This document shows positions 25,701 to 35,156 of a DNA stretch of 64,000 nt, in pieces. The notes beneath the pieces were generated by a model. It saw nothing but the letters and a program-made list of their open reading frames with translations, made no database searches and was not told where the DNA came from. Origin of the DNA: Bog-950 sp044228435 (GTDB taxonomy: Bacteria > Bacteroidota > Bacteroidia > Chitinophagales > LD1); NCBI GenBank assembly GCA_044228435.1, contig JBGAUW010000001.1, positions 62,001-126,000 on the forward strand, given 5' to 3'. The translations under genes and the position numbers were made by a program. Position 1 is the stretch's first letter. Each line of letters starts with the position of its first letter.

Positions 25701-28700
25701 GAGCATCTGCCACGCTGGCATTTATTTGCCTTAGCACTACCTGGCTGTGTGTCCAGGCAAGATCGAACACGCGGTCGCTTTGAGCTTTATCCTGGTATTT
25801 AGTAGCCAGTTCCAAACAGGCTGCACGTGTTTCGGCAGCCCCTAACAACATATCAAAAACCACTGTTTCATCGGGCTCGATAGTAACTTTGTAACGTATA
25901 GCAACTATAGGGTCTAACACGGCGCCTTTAGTGCCGCTTAACTTCGCCTTGCTTTGTAAGGCCTGCGGATAGCGCATACTATTGGTGCGACCGGTAAACT
26001 TAAGGCGGTCGGTTTCGTACGAAATTTCTTCCACCGGTTTGCCATTAATTTTTACCTGATGAAACATAAACGGAGGCGCCTCGCCTGCACCACGCGGCCT
26101 GCGCGAACAGATGATAGCATTTAATGGCTCTACTATTTCTGTTTCAACAAACAGTTTACTAAAAGCCATGTGGGCGGCATCGGAAGCTGCTGGCGCCAAC
26201 ACTACTTCGGCATACGTAGTTATATCAATGGTTTTAGTTTTACCGCTACGGTTGGTAATATGCACGCGGCGCATTTCAATATCATCTTCCGGCGAAACAA
26301 CTATTTCGGTATGCATTTCAAACTCCTCCTGCACATCGCGGTAATCGGCCCTGCCCTGCGAAAAGGCTACTTCAAAATCTTTACCCCTGCGCAATGTTGG
26401 CTGATAAGTAGTGCTCCAATAGCTGCCGGTTTCTAAATCGCGGATGTAACAAAAGCTGCCCCAGTTATCGCTGGTAGTATCTTCGCGCCAGCGGGTTAGT
26501 GCCATACCACGCCAATGGCTATAGCCCCCACCGGCTGCTGTAAGCATTAACTGGTAACTTCCGTTACCCAGTAATTGCACTTCGGGTACCGGAGTATCAG
26601 GGGTATGTATAATGCGTATTTCGTTATCGGTGGTTACGGCATGCGTATCGGCAATATCGTTAGTATGTATATAGAACGAAGTAGTTTTAGGTATGCGCTC
26701 TTCAAGCAGCAACAAGGCAGAATTAAAAATGGGTTCCGATTCGAACCGGCGCTGCATACGCTGCCCAAGCAACACTGATGCTAAAGCCAAAAAGCCCATA
26801 CCCTGGTGGTGGGCCATAAATGATTTTACAATAGCAAAAGGCTGATTGCGCGATAAGCGCGAGGCTGTATAATCTACCGCTTCATACATTCCATATTTAC
26901 CCTCAAAGCCCTGCGCGGCCATTAGCTGTAAGTTTTCGGTAGCCTGGGTGGGCATTACCATTAAGGCGAGCATACTGGCATAAGGTGCTATAACAAGGTC
27001 CTCTCCCAGCCCGCGCTTAAGCCCCAGGCCGGGCACACCAAATGCGTGATACTGGTAATTTTGAGCTGCATCGATCATATTAAAACCGCTCTCTGAAATA
27101 CCCCACGGTATACCAGCCTGCTTACCGTAATTAATTTGACGCTGCACAGAGGCCCTGTCGGTTTGAGAAAGCAATGTATTTTCGTAAGCAGGCATTACCA
27201 GCAAAGGCATCAGGTATTCAAACATAGAACCGCTCCACGATAGCAACACGGGGTTACCATCTACATTAAGCAAGTGGCGGCCCAGCGCAAACCAGCTCTC
27301 CTGCGGTATTTTACCCTGTGCAATGGCAACAAATACCGCCAACCTCGCTTCAGAGGCCAGCAGGTCGTAATAGCTGTTATCTGTTCTATGTTCATTTACA
27401 TTGTAGCCAATACTTAAAAGTTGTTTGGTTTTATTGTAAACAAAATCCCATTCAACATTTGTAAAACCATCGCATTGCTTGTCAAAGTCGTTAATCATTC
27501 GGTAGCGCATGGAGGCATTGTGCATAGCCAGCCTTACCTTATCGGCAAAGCCTTCGCTATTAGCAATACCGCCCGTATTTACACCTCCTAATATCTGTTC
27601 GTGCAGATTGTGTAATTCGTAAATATTAGGAATGCCATAGCCATTAATTAGCTCAATAAATTTACCCGCGCCTTCTAAATCAGCTAACCATGGAGCCACA
27701 AAAAGTAATTCCTCAACAGCGGCGTCTAACTGCTTTTGCAGCGCATTGTGCCAATAATTGGTAGCGGAGTTTTCAGTAGCTTTTAAACCGCCCACTATTT
27801 CTACATAGTCGGTTTTTAAAGTAAGCATAGCCCGGTATAGCTCCGGTAAATTTTCGGGGTGCTTTTTTAAAACAAGCTCCAGCTCGGTTTTAAATTTTTT
27901 AATGGTGCTAAACTGGTTGCGGCCTGCAACATCTGCCAACAATCGCAAAACAGTTCGTAATCCTTCAAAAAAGTTTTCGCTTATAATTTTATCCGAAGCT
28001 ATGCCCTCAATACCTTGCTTAAGGGTTAAAACATGGCCCAACAGGTTACCGCTATCTACCGTAGAAATGTATCTTGGATTAAGCGGCTCGAGTGTTTGCG
28101 TATCGTACCAGTTGTAAAAATGCCCTTTATAACGTTCCATTCGGCTGAGTGTGCTAAATGTATTATTGCAACGCTGTAGTAGTTGCCCCGCAGTTATATA
28201 GCCTAAATCGTAAGCAGATAAATTAGCCAACAAGGCCATACCTATATTGGTGGGCGAAGTGCGGTGCGCAATAACTGCTGAAGGCTCCTCTTGTATATTA
28301 TCGGGCGGCAGCCAGTTTTCTTTTTCGTTAACCAGATCATCGAAAAAGGCCCAGATTTTTCTGCCCGACTTTTGAAGAAAAATACGTTGCTCTAAATTTA
28401 GCTTAGCGGCCTTTACTTTAGAGGGCTGGCTTAATAACCATGTTACAGAAGGCACAATAACCCAAAGCAATAATACCGGCCCCGCAGCCATTAAAGCTGC
28501 CGGTGCAAAAAAGTACAAGTAACAACCAGCGCCTATAGCCAGCATTGGCTCTACCTTCATAGTAAAGTAATAATAAAAAAGACTGTTGCTACCCAGCTTA
28601 TCGGTAAGATTAGATGGGTTCCATTCCAGCAAATGCTTTTTGCTTATAAGCATGCGCCAGGTAGTGCGGAAAATAGCATCCATATTTACAACCGCCTCGT

Positions 28701-31380
28701 ATGGCAGGCATATTAAGGTAAATAAAGTGCTTACTGCTGTGGCACCCGCTGCGCGTGTTGCTAAAATAAGGTGGTGCGTAAAAACTGTATCGTTTGACTT
28801 GTTGAACAAGGTCCATAGCGAACTTACCAGGGGCGGAAATATGATGATGCCAGATACTAACAAAGTCCACCAACCGGCCAGAGGCAATAAAAACCAACCC
28901 AATAGTATAAGTAAGGTTACAGCAATAGGAAAAAGGCTGCGGCGTATGTTATCGAATATTTTCCAGCGGCCAAGTGCCGATAATGGATTGCGCCTCCAGT
29001 GATGTTCAGCATCGGGCACCCAGGGCAGAAACCAGGCGGCAATTTGCCAATCGCCGCGTATCCACCTGTGCCGGCGTTTCATATCGGCGCTGTAGCGGGC
29101 CGGATATTTTTCGTACAGCTGCACATCGCTAAGTAAGCCCGCACGGGTATAACAGCCTTCGAGTAAATCGTGGCTTAAAATGCGGTTATCCGGAAAGCGG
29201 CCTTTTAATGCCCTTTCAAAAACTTCCACATCGTAAATACCTTTGCCTATAAAAGAACCCTCTTTAAATAAATCCTGGTATACATCCGATGTAGCCCTGG
29301 TATAGGGGTCTATGCCCGGCTCGTTACCATTTAACCTTGCATATTCCGAGCTATCGGCATGCGGCATACTAACCGAAACCCTGGGTTGCAATATTCCATA
29401 CCCGCGCACAACACGTTCTTTCTGCTCATCATACACCGCCCTGTTTAGTGGGTGGGCCATTGCGGCGACAATTTTTGCTGCCGAACTACGGGGTAATTGA
29501 GTATCGGAATCGAGCGTGATTACATACTTAACCCCGGTTAATAAATCAGTATCGCCAATAACAGTATTAAACGCACTTTTATCGCCGTGCCGTAAAAAAT
29601 TATTTAGGTCGCCCAGCTTTCCGCGTTTGCGCTCATAGCCCATCCACACGCCTTCCGACTTGTTCCATTGGCGTGGCCTATGGAACATAAAAAATATATC
29701 TTTTCCATCTGCGGCATATTTAATGTTTAGGGATTCGATACGTGCAATAGCAGAGTCGAGCAGTTCATCATCCTCCTCTAAGGTTTCGGTAGCCGCATCT
29801 TTATAGTCCGTGAGCAAGCCAAAATACAAATGGGTATTCTTATTAGCTATATAGCGAACCTCTAAGGCCTCTACCAGCGTTTCTACTTCTTCCATACTTA
29901 TAAGCATAGAAGGGACAATTACCAGCGTTTTCGATTCTTCCGGTATGCCCTCAGCATAATCCATTTTTGGTAGCAACACCGGCTTTACCCATAAGGTATA
30001 GCAAAAATTAGCCAGCGACACGGCTAACTGGCTACTGCTAATAACGGTTATAACAGCAAGCAGGGCCATTAGCAATTTACTATCGCTTACATAAGCAACC
30101 TCCTCTACCACACCTACCGTTATTAATGCGGTTACAACCACTACAGGTAATAAATAAACGGTTAATGGCCAACGCAATAAAGCTTTGCGTATTCTTTCGC
30201 CAAGCACATACTTAACTTTAATCAGCTGCTCCAGCTGCATAAGGCCATCATCTATCAGGTAATACCCTACATGTTTTTGGTAGCCGTGCCTGCCGGTTAC
30301 GCTATCTGCCTCTGAAAGTTTTATGGCAGTTGCGGCAATTTCAGTTTCGGTAAACTTACTATGCTTACCCATGTGCTCTACCACGTGCCGGTAGTGGTCG
30401 CGGGTGGCAAAATCAAGCTGGCAATAAACATTATCGGTGCGCAAAATTTTCTCAACGGCACTATTATACTCTACAAAGTCGCGCCAGTCTATATTGTTCA
30501 GTGCCCGCAAACTATTAATGCAATTACTAATAGTTAACTGATCGGACGCCTGCTTTTGGTTATCGGCCTGCACCATTTCGCTTAGGGTATGGCCGGTTTC
30601 ATTCAACCGGTCTTCAATCCAGTTAAGGGCCTGTATTAAAGTTGAACTTCTGCCCCGTAATTGCCTTATTAACTCAGCTACAAAAGCCCTCTCTAAAGGC
30701 GGATTTGAGCGAGCCATATCAGCAATAACCAATATTATTTTTTGCCGCTCGGTTTCAGCGGTTCTTACCATTTCCTTAGCCCAGTAATCGGCCAGGTCAC
30801 GCTGATTACGCTCAACTGCAATGCGCGATGCAATGCGCCTTAGGTTTTCAATTATCGATAACCTGAACATAATGGGCACGGCCCACAATTCGCCCAGCCG
30901 CAATACCGAAACCTGTTGGTAGGCGCCCAACACTTTATTTACAAGGTCAATATCTAATCTTCCATCGCTGTGCGAAATAATTTCAAAAGCTATATCATAT
31001 ACCCTGGGCACACCGGCAAATGCCTCTTCATTCAATAAAGGAATGCCTTCGCTATACCCTTTAGGAAAGTGCAGACGGGCCAACCTTATTTGCTCTTCTA
31101 TTAAATAAAAATTATCCAGCAGCCATTCGCCTGCCGGGGTAACCGGGTTATTGTTTTTTAAGGCCTGGGTAAGTTGAGAGCGCACCTCGAATAGTTTTGC
31201 CTCGTTATCGTGCAACCGGTCCAACAAAACATCCTTCAACTTATCGGTGCTTAAAATGTGTGAAGCGGCAAGCCCTTTTCCATACTGCTCCATCTGGTCG
31301 GAGCTGTAAAGCCCGGAGCGCATAGGTTCATCAGTAAAATACCTGTTAGAGTTCTTTTTAAATCTGTATTTCAGTTTCAT
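22777..31380 (-). CDS. Cyclic beta-1,2-glucan synthase (NdvB/Cgs-like)
   Basis: This 2867-residue multi-pass membrane enzyme matches rhizobial NdvB/Cgs (~2800 residues). The N-terminal third holds membrane helices (~405-460, ~800-960) around a GT84 glycosyltransferase (TLDSDTQLPRSSAAKIV ~622; SHDLLEGCYTRAG; RRHRWIRGDWQIAAW). A glycoamylase-like domain follows (GISESGFNMIDAAQNYQYHA ~1420; GVPGLGLKRGL). The C-terminal half has GH94-type repeats, including FYQSGGAFGFRDQLQDSMA and GTGDWNDGMDQVG (~2550), which hold the catalytic acid. In rhizobia the enzyme makes periplasmic cyclic beta-1,2-glucans. The frame extends to a TTG at 31386, but the ATG at 31380 is preferred. It is a single-gene unit here. 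Confidence 0.88.
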   Translation of the reverse strand: MKLKYRFKKNSNRYFTDEPMRSGLYSSDQMEQYGKGLAASHILSTDKLKDVLLDRLHDNEAKLFEVRSQLTQALKNNNPVTPAGEWLLDNFYLIEEQIRLARLHFPKGYSEGIPLLNEEAFAGVPRVYDIAFEIISHSDGRLDIDLVNKVLGAYQQVSVLRLGELWAVPIMFRLSIIENLRRIASRIAVERNQRDLADYWAKEMVRTAETERQKIILVIADMARSNPPLERAFVAELIRQLRGRSSTLIQALNWIEDRLNETGHTLSEMVQADNQKQASDQLTISNCINSLRALNNIDWRDFVEYNSAVEKILRTDNVYCQLDFATRDHYRHVVEHMGKHSKFTETEIAATAIKLSEADSVTGRHGYQKHVGYYLIDDGLMQLEQLIKVKYVLGERIRKALLRWPLTVYLLPVVVVTALITVGVVEEVAYVSDSKLLMALLAVITVISSSQLAVSLANFCYTLWVKPVLLPKMDYAEGIPEESKTLVIVPSMLISMEEVETLVEALEVRYIANKNTHLYFGLLTDYKDAATETLEEDDELLDSAIARIESLNIKYAADGKDIFFMFHRPRQWNKSEGVWMGYERKRGKLGDLNNFLRHGDKSAFNTVIGDTDLLTGVKYVITLDSDTQLPRSSAAKIVAAMAHPLNRAVYDEQKERVVRGYGILQPRVSVSMPHADSSEYARLNGNEPGIDPYTRATSDVYQDLFKEGSFIGKGIYDVEVFERALKGRFPDNRILSHDLLEGCYTRAGLLSDVQLYEKYPARYSADMKRRHRWIRGDWQIAAWFLPWVPDAEHHWRRNPLSALGRWKIFDNIRRSLFPIAVTLLILLGWFLLPLAGWWTLLVSGIIIFPPLVSSLWTLFNKSNDTVFTHHLILATRAAGATAVSTLFTLICLPYEAVVNMDAIFRTTWRMLISKKHLLEWNPSNLTDKLGSNSLFYYYFTMKVEPMLAIGAGCYLYFFAPAALMAAGPVLLLWVIVPSVTWLLSQPSKVKAAKLNLEQRIFLQKSGRKIWAFFDDLVNEKENWLPPDNIQEEPSAVIAHRTSPTNIGMALLANLSAYDLGYITAGQLLQRCNNTFSTLSRMERYKGHFYNWYDTQTLEPLNPRYISTVDSGNLLGHVLTLKQGIEGIASDKIISENFFEGLRTVLRLLADVAGRNQFSTIKKFKTELELVLKKHPENLPELYRAMLTLKTDYVEIVGGLKATENSATNYWHNALQKQLDAAVEELLFVAPWLADLEGAGKFIELINGYGIPNIYELHNLHEQILGGVNTGGIANSEGFADKVRLAMHNASMRYRMINDFDKQCDGFTNVEWDFVYNKTKQLLSIGYNVNEHRTDNSYYDLLASEARLAVFVAIAQGKIPQESWFALGRHLLNVDGNPVLLSWSGSMFEYLMPLLVMPAYENTLLSQTDRASVQRQINYGKQAGIPWGISESGFNMIDAAQNYQYHAFGVPGLGLKRGLGEDLVIAPYASMLALMVMPTQATENLQLMAAQGFEGKYGMYEAVDYTASRLSRNQPFAIVKSFMAHHQGMGFLALASVLLGQRMQRRFESEPIFNSALLLLEERIPKTTSFYIHTNDIADTHAVTTDNEIRIIHTPDTPVPEVQLLGNGSYQLMLTAAGGGYSHWRGMALTRWREDTTSDNWGSFCYIRDLETGSYWSTTYQPTLRRGKDFEVAFSQGRADYRDVQEEFEMHTEIVVSPEDDIEMRRVHITNRSGKTKTIDITTYAEVVLAPAASDAAHMAFSKLFVETEIVEPLNAIICSRRPRGAGEAPPFMFHQVKINGKPVEEISYETDRLKFTGRTNSMRYPQALQSKAKLSGTKGAVLDPIVAIRYKVTIEPDETVVFDMLLGAAETRAACLELATKYQDKAQSDRVFDLAWTHSQVVLRQINASVADAQLYTRLAASIIFINPAMRAENAILARNTKGQSALWPYSISGDLPIVFARIEDQTNTDFIKQLIQAHSYWRLKGLPVDLVICNETHGGYRQELQDKILEMVNTHTYEKRGGIFVRSADQISNEDRILFQTVARINIVANEGTLADFINRKSNYDKTAPYLAAKSGYRPLPAVTVTADSELTFYNGTGGFSADGKEYVITTTKQHTAPMPWINVLANENFGTIISENGQGYTWSENSHEHRLTPWQNDPVSDTGGEAFYIRDEDTGWYWSPCTALSQKHAAYTIRHGFGYTVFEHIEDGIQTEMYVYVDTEDAIKFNLIKIRNLSNKVRNLTVTGYAEWVLGDLREKHAMYMNSELDLETGALLAQNNYNTEFPDRVAFFDTDEAEKTLTVNRTEFIGRNKTLQYPESLLREKLSGRKNIGSDPCAAMQVKVQLNAGKEYDVVFKLGAGKNKYEAKETIKRFKGKDKALKTLEKVKAYWANITGQVQVTTPDSALNFMANGWLVYQTLACRMWARTGFYQSGGAFGFRDQLQDSMAMLHVNPALTRKQILLSAAKQFVDGDVLHWWHPPVGRGIRTKCSDDFLWLPYVTATYIQHTGDVSILNEEIYFIEGRQLDAEEESDYNLHPQSYYTSPLYQHCVNAIRHGMRYGQHGLPLIGTGDWNDGMDQVGKRGKGESVWLAFFLYDVMQKFAAVAKQHNDEDFAAQCIAECEKLKKNIDENAWDGEWYKRAYFDDGSPLGSSVNTECRIDSISQSWSVISGAGDKQRSLIALDSAYKNLIDRDNQLIKLLYPPFDKSNLEPGYIKGYVPGVRENGGQYTHAAIWLVMAFLKAGENDKAFELFNIINPVNHGNTAAKIAQYRGEPYVIAADVASQSHNGKAGWTWYTGAAGWTYRLILENMLGLKVADGKLMFAPHVPRSWNNYEIQYRYLTTIYHIRFIRVNNDKEAFITLNGQRINSGAITLSDTAGEQQVEVFYP

Positions 31381-31642
31381 GGGCAATAAAAACCGTATAG
31401 CGGTGTGAACAATTGGGGAAAAAACTCTGTGCCACCGATTGAAAGTATGAGTTGCCCCTTGTGTAGAGATATATTCCCTTTAAAATTAAATACAGCCGGA
31501 AATGGGCAATAAATGGCCCAAAATGAGCGCATTGTATTTTTCAACAACAGATAAAATGCCTACGCTTTTTAGTAACGTAGATTTTTTTCTACTCCCCGAT
31601 TATGGCATTGTTTTATACCAATGGGGTTACTAAAAATAAAAC

Positions 31643-31969
31643 ATGACCATTGTGAGCAAAACCGAAGTAAGTGAGTTTGTAAAGTTATATAACCGTTTCT
31701 GCCTGAATATTGACCGCTATAACTCTCTTTTCGAGCTAAATGAACCAATACTTACCCAGGTAAAATCGGAATCGTATTTTGTAAACCACTTTAACGAAGT
31801 AAACACTACTGATGGGCTGGAATTGAACTTTGCTCTTAAAAAGTTCAGCAACATAAAAACCGACCTTACTTACCTTATACAACAATGCAAAAACAACGTT
31901 GCTTATACTGCTTTTATAGGAGCAGAATTGGGAATGGAAACGGTGGTATACAATTTTTATAGTAACTAA
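31643..31969 (+). CDS. Hypothetical protein
   Basis: This is a 108-residue, probably helical cytoplasmic protein (MTIVSKTEVSEFVKLYNRFC start; TYLIQQCKNN). There is no signal peptide or recognised motif. The family is not recognised. It is followed 14 bp later by a short cysteine-rich frame and probably shares its transcript. Confidence 0.5.
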   Translation: MTIVSKTEVSEFVKLYNRFCLNIDRYNSLFELNEPILTQVKSESYFVNHFNEVNTTDGLELNFALKKFSNIKTDLTYLIQQCKNNVAYTAFIGAELGMETVVYNFYSN

Positions 31970-32040
31970 AAACGTGTAGAGATATGAAACCGCAAAAAAA
32001 CAAAACTCTGTTTTCGACCAACTTTAGCTTATTGCTTATA

Positions 32041-32193
32041 ATGAAACAGAATTATAACCACTGTTACTGGTGCGGACAAAAATTAAGAAAATGCGATACC
32101 TGTGGTGGCCGGGGCGTAAAAAGTGAAGCCACCTGCACCGATTGTAATGGTAATGGCGCTATCTGCAAAGTGCACCGGGTGGATTGGGAATAA
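32041..32193 (+). CDS. Small zinc-finger-like protein with DnaJ-type cysteine repeats
   Basis: The 50-residue product has CYWCGQKL, then CDTCGGRGVKSEATCTDC and NGNGAIC. The CxxCxGxG arrangement resembles one half of the DnaJ central zinc domain. The frame extends upstream to an ATG at 31984, but the added residues (MKPQKNKTLFSTNFSLLLI) look unrelated. The ATG at 32041 directly before the cysteine-rich core is the likely start. A single zinc site is probable; the function is unknown. Confidence 0.55.
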   Translation: MKQNYNHCYWCGQKLRKCDTCGGRGVKSEATCTDCNGNGAICKVHRVDWE

Positions 32194-32208
32194 CAGGTCT
32201 ATTACGAT

Positions 32209-33441
32209 TTAGAATGTAACTTCCTTTCTAACTATCTCTTCTCCGCGTTTTACAATTACTAACGTTGTTTGCCCTTTTGTAAACTTACCCAGGGCGCTCA
32301 TATAGTCGTAAATATTTTCAACTTTTATATCCCCCAGCTGAATTACAATATCACCATCTTTTAAACCGGCTTTCTCAGCTGGCTTATCTTTGTTTACTGC
32401 ATCTATACGAAGTCCTTTACCCTGGAAAGAATAGTCGGGCATAACACCCAGCGTAACCTTAAACGACGATTTTCCACTTTCTTTAGGTTGTGTCTTATAA
32501 AAATTAAGTTTGGGCAGGCCAGCCAAATCATTAATTACATCAATCATATACTCCAGCACCTTCACCTCTCCCGCATAATTAATTTTATCGGCATCGTCGG
32601 TTGGCTTGTGATAGTCTTTATGCTGACCGGTGAAAAAATGAAGCACGGGTATTTGCTTTAGATAAAAAGAGGTTTGATCGGAAGGGCCAACGCCTGCCGA
32701 ATCTAAAACCAACTGAAACCGGGAATGGTTTAAAGCGTTTAGCTTATCTACAAACACATCCGATGTTCCAACTCCGTAAATCATTAGTTTTTGCGTAGAA
32801 TCTACTAACCGCCCAATCATATCCATATTGAGCATGCAGTGCACCTGGGTTAAATCGATTGTAGGGTTATTGGTAAAGTACTTTGAACCAATTAACCCGG
32901 CCTCCTCGGCCGAATAGCACATAAAAAGAAAGTTGACAGGTTCCTTTACATTATTACTTGTAAAATAATGAGCAAGCTCCAAAACACCCGCAGCACCCGA
33001 AGCATTGTCGTCGGCACCATTGTGCACTTTGCCTTTGGGCTCTTTATCTAAAGATGAACCTCTTCCATCGGTTCCTAAATGATCGTAATGTGCGCCTATT
33101 ATAATGGTTGTAGCAGCCTTATTATCTAAAAAACCTATCACATTTCGTCCCTCGAACTTTTTACCGGTAGCCCCAACTGTATCATGGGGGTTATTGCTTT
33201 GCCGGTAAGTAAATTTCTGAAAATAGCCCTGAGTACCTTTTGCTTCTAAGCCGTATTGAGCAAATAAGTTGGCTATATATTTACCCGCCTGCTTTTCTCC
33301 GGCGGTGCCCGGTGCCCGGCCCTTCAATTTATCGGACGCTAAATAGGTAACATGCTTTTTTAATAGTAAGCTATCAACCCTTTGGGCAGAAAGCAAAAAA
33401 TTGAGACCGCACAAAAGAGCAAGCACCAGGCATTTATTCAT
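32209..33441 (-). CDS. Secreted M28-family aminopeptidase with C-terminal PDZ domain
   Basis: This 410-residue protein has a signal peptide (MNKCLVLALLCGLNFLLSAQ) and an M28 catalytic domain. Zinc ligands and catalytic residues are visible in GAHYDHLG (~118), NGADDNASG (~144), CYSAEEAGLIGS (~179), LNMDMIGR (~206) and DYHKPTDDADK (~275). A PDZ domain occupies ~315-405 (GLRIDAVNKDKPAEKAGLKD, GDIVIQLGD), as in many Bacteroidetes M28 peptidases. It probably hydrolyses peptides in the periplasm or at the surface. It stands alone, convergent with the small genes and 53 bp after the helical protein. Confidence 0.9.
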   Translation of the reverse strand: MNKCLVLALLCGLNFLLSAQRVDSLLLKKHVTYLASDKLKGRAPGTAGEKQAGKYIANLFAQYGLEAKGTQGYFQKFTYRQSNNPHDTVGATGKKFEGRNVIGFLDNKAATTIIIGAHYDHLGTDGRGSSLDKEPKGKVHNGADDNASGAAGVLELAHYFTSNNVKEPVNFLFMCYSAEEAGLIGSKYFTNNPTIDLTQVHCMLNMDMIGRLVDSTQKLMIYGVGTSDVFVDKLNALNHSRFQLVLDSAGVGPSDQTSFYLKQIPVLHFFTGQHKDYHKPTDDADKINYAGEVKVLEYMIDVINDLAGLPKLNFYKTQPKESGKSSFKVTLGVMPDYSFQGKGLRIDAVNKDKPAEKAGLKDGDIVIQLGDIKVENIYDYMSALGKFTKGQTTLVIVKRGEEIVRKEVTF

Positions 33442-33494
33442 TGTAAATAATTATAGTGCAATAATAGAATTTACAAAGCTAAGTAAGAAGGGGC

Positions 33495-34940
33495 CTATAA
33501 TTGCTTTAAAAGCCAACGTAACGAAAATTCGGTGATAACCAATTTGCTACCAACCTCGCTATTTTGCGCAAATTCGTTTTTTATCGCACCCAGTTCCTCT
33601 AAGCGCATCTTTCTGGGCTTAACAGCAGCTTGCAGAAATTTGTAATATAATGTGTTTATCCACCCATAGCTTTCGAAATATGAGCCTGTATTTGCTTTTA
33701 TCATCCGGCTTATATTCTGGCATTCGTTTATAGCTAAATCGTATTGCTGTCTTATTATAAAAGCAATGAGGTACACCATCCTAAACGTTAGCTGTTGTTG
33801 GCTTGTAAATTGACCTTCGGAAGGAAGCAAGACCAGGGCTTCATCGGCTTTATTCAGAAACAAATAACAATAAACGGCTGCCAGGCAGGTAGATATGTAC
33901 TGCCTGCCTTTTTCAATAAATCCTTTATGCATGTTATAATAATCAATACCGTTTTGATAAGTACCCAGGTTAATTTGATTAGTAATATAATTTTGCAGGG
34001 TAGCATAATTTATAGGCAAATTATGCTGTTGGCTACGCTTAATACCCTCCAGCAAAAACGCATCGGCCTGAACAAAATCGCCTAGTAAAATATATTCAAG
34101 CGCAATAGCATTCAGGCTTGACAACTGCGATGTAACTGTATTATATTCATTGCTGTAATCTTCGCTCTCTTCAATAGCCAACATATTTTTTAGCACTTCG
34201 ATGCGCGCGAGGCCGTTGGTTTGGTAGGAATGTTTTTTGAGAATTAAATAAGATTCAGCCTTATTTGCCTTACCGGTACTACCCAACCACACATCCATTT
34301 GGGGGGCCGTGCGGCGGTCATTGCCCTCTACATTACTTTTACCCGTAATTCCGGCAAGCGTTAACTCTAAATATGCCTGGCGCGATTCAACCTCGCGTAA
34401 CCGGTAACGCAAAAACTTAATTTGCTCCTCTTTCCACTGATTGGTGGCTTCAATTTGAGCGCTTATATTTTTTTCGGTTTTAGGTTGCGTATAAATCAAC
34501 CAAAGGCTTTTTAAATCAAAAAGCAGAGCGGTATCTTCGGGCTTGATATAACCCTTGTTGAAAGCTATAAACCGGTCAATATCGGACTCAAAAGCTCCAT
34601 TGAGTTTTCTATTGAAAAATGAGCGGGCCAACCAATAGTTGTAAGTGCTTTTATGTTTTTTAATGTAAGTTTTAAAAGTATCATCAATCAGAAAATCGTA
34701 GAATATTTCGTTTAGTAACCTTAACTCGTTACGCAGCAGATAACTTTTCGCGTTGGTATAAGGCTCTTTAAACACCGCAGTATACAGTTCTTCAGAAGAT
34801 GGATTGCTATTTAATTTTCGGTATTTTTTAATTGCTGCATACAAATTTTGAAGCCCTTTTCGCTTTTGTGCCTTAATCAGCACCTCAAAATCTTTCGCTT
34901 CGCGGTCGTTAAGTGCTCGTAATAATTCAAGGGTTTTCAC
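33495..34940 (-). CDS. Helical, possibly TPR-like protein of unknown function
   Basis: This 481-residue protein is almost wholly helical, with repeated hydrophobic/aromatic helices (YLLRNELRLLNEIFYDFL; QQQLTFRMVYLIAFIIRQQY). There is no signal peptide or catalytic motif. A scaffold or TPR-like fold is plausible but unproven. The start is a GTG at 34940; no in-frame ATG lies near, and the protein reads sensibly from there (MKTLELLRALNDREAKDF). It is divergent from the giant fibre gene. Confidence 0.6.
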   Translation of the reverse strand: MKTLELLRALNDREAKDFEVLIKAQKRKGLQNLYAAIKKYRKLNSNPSSEELYTAVFKEPYTNAKSYLLRNELRLLNEIFYDFLIDDTFKTYIKKHKSTYNYWLARSFFNRKLNGAFESDIDRFIAFNKGYIKPEDTALLFDLKSLWLIYTQPKTEKNISAQIEATNQWKEEQIKFLRYRLREVESRQAYLELTLAGITGKSNVEGNDRRTAPQMDVWLGSTGKANKAESYLILKKHSYQTNGLARIEVLKNMLAIEESEDYSNEYNTVTSQLSSLNAIALEYILLGDFVQADAFLLEGIKRSQQHNLPINYATLQNYITNQINLGTYQNGIDYYNMHKGFIEKGRQYISTCLAAVYCYLFLNKADEALVLLPSEGQFTSQQQLTFRMVYLIAFIIRQQYDLAINECQNISRMIKANTGSYFESYGWINTLYYKFLQAAVKPRKMRLEELGAIKNEFAQNSEVGSKLVITEFSLRWLLKQL

Positions 34941-35084
34941 ATTTCAAAAATAACATTCTGTTTTAAACCTAATGACTACCCAAGATAATTAAAAACGTCA
35001 CAACAATCTATTATTTTAAAATCATAAAAATTTAACTATCAATTATTTAAAAACAATTCATTAGCTTAGTAAACAATATTTATC

Positions 35085-35101
35085 TATCACAGTTTGTGAT
35101 A
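35085..35101. promoter_or_regulatory. Palindrome between divergent genes, upstream of the giant fibre gene
   Basis: TATCACA-GTT-TGTGATA is a perfect 7-bp inverted repeat, 56 nt before the ATG at 35157. It is embedded in a looser TAAACAA...TTGTTTA symmetry (35069-35110). It may be an operator for the fibre gene. It has TCACA/TGTGA half-sites in the opposite order from a CRP site. Confidence 0.45.
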
Positions 35102-35156
35102 TTTTGTTTAGCAACAGGCTTTAGCAGCCAATAGATTTGCCCGCTTAAATAAGGTT

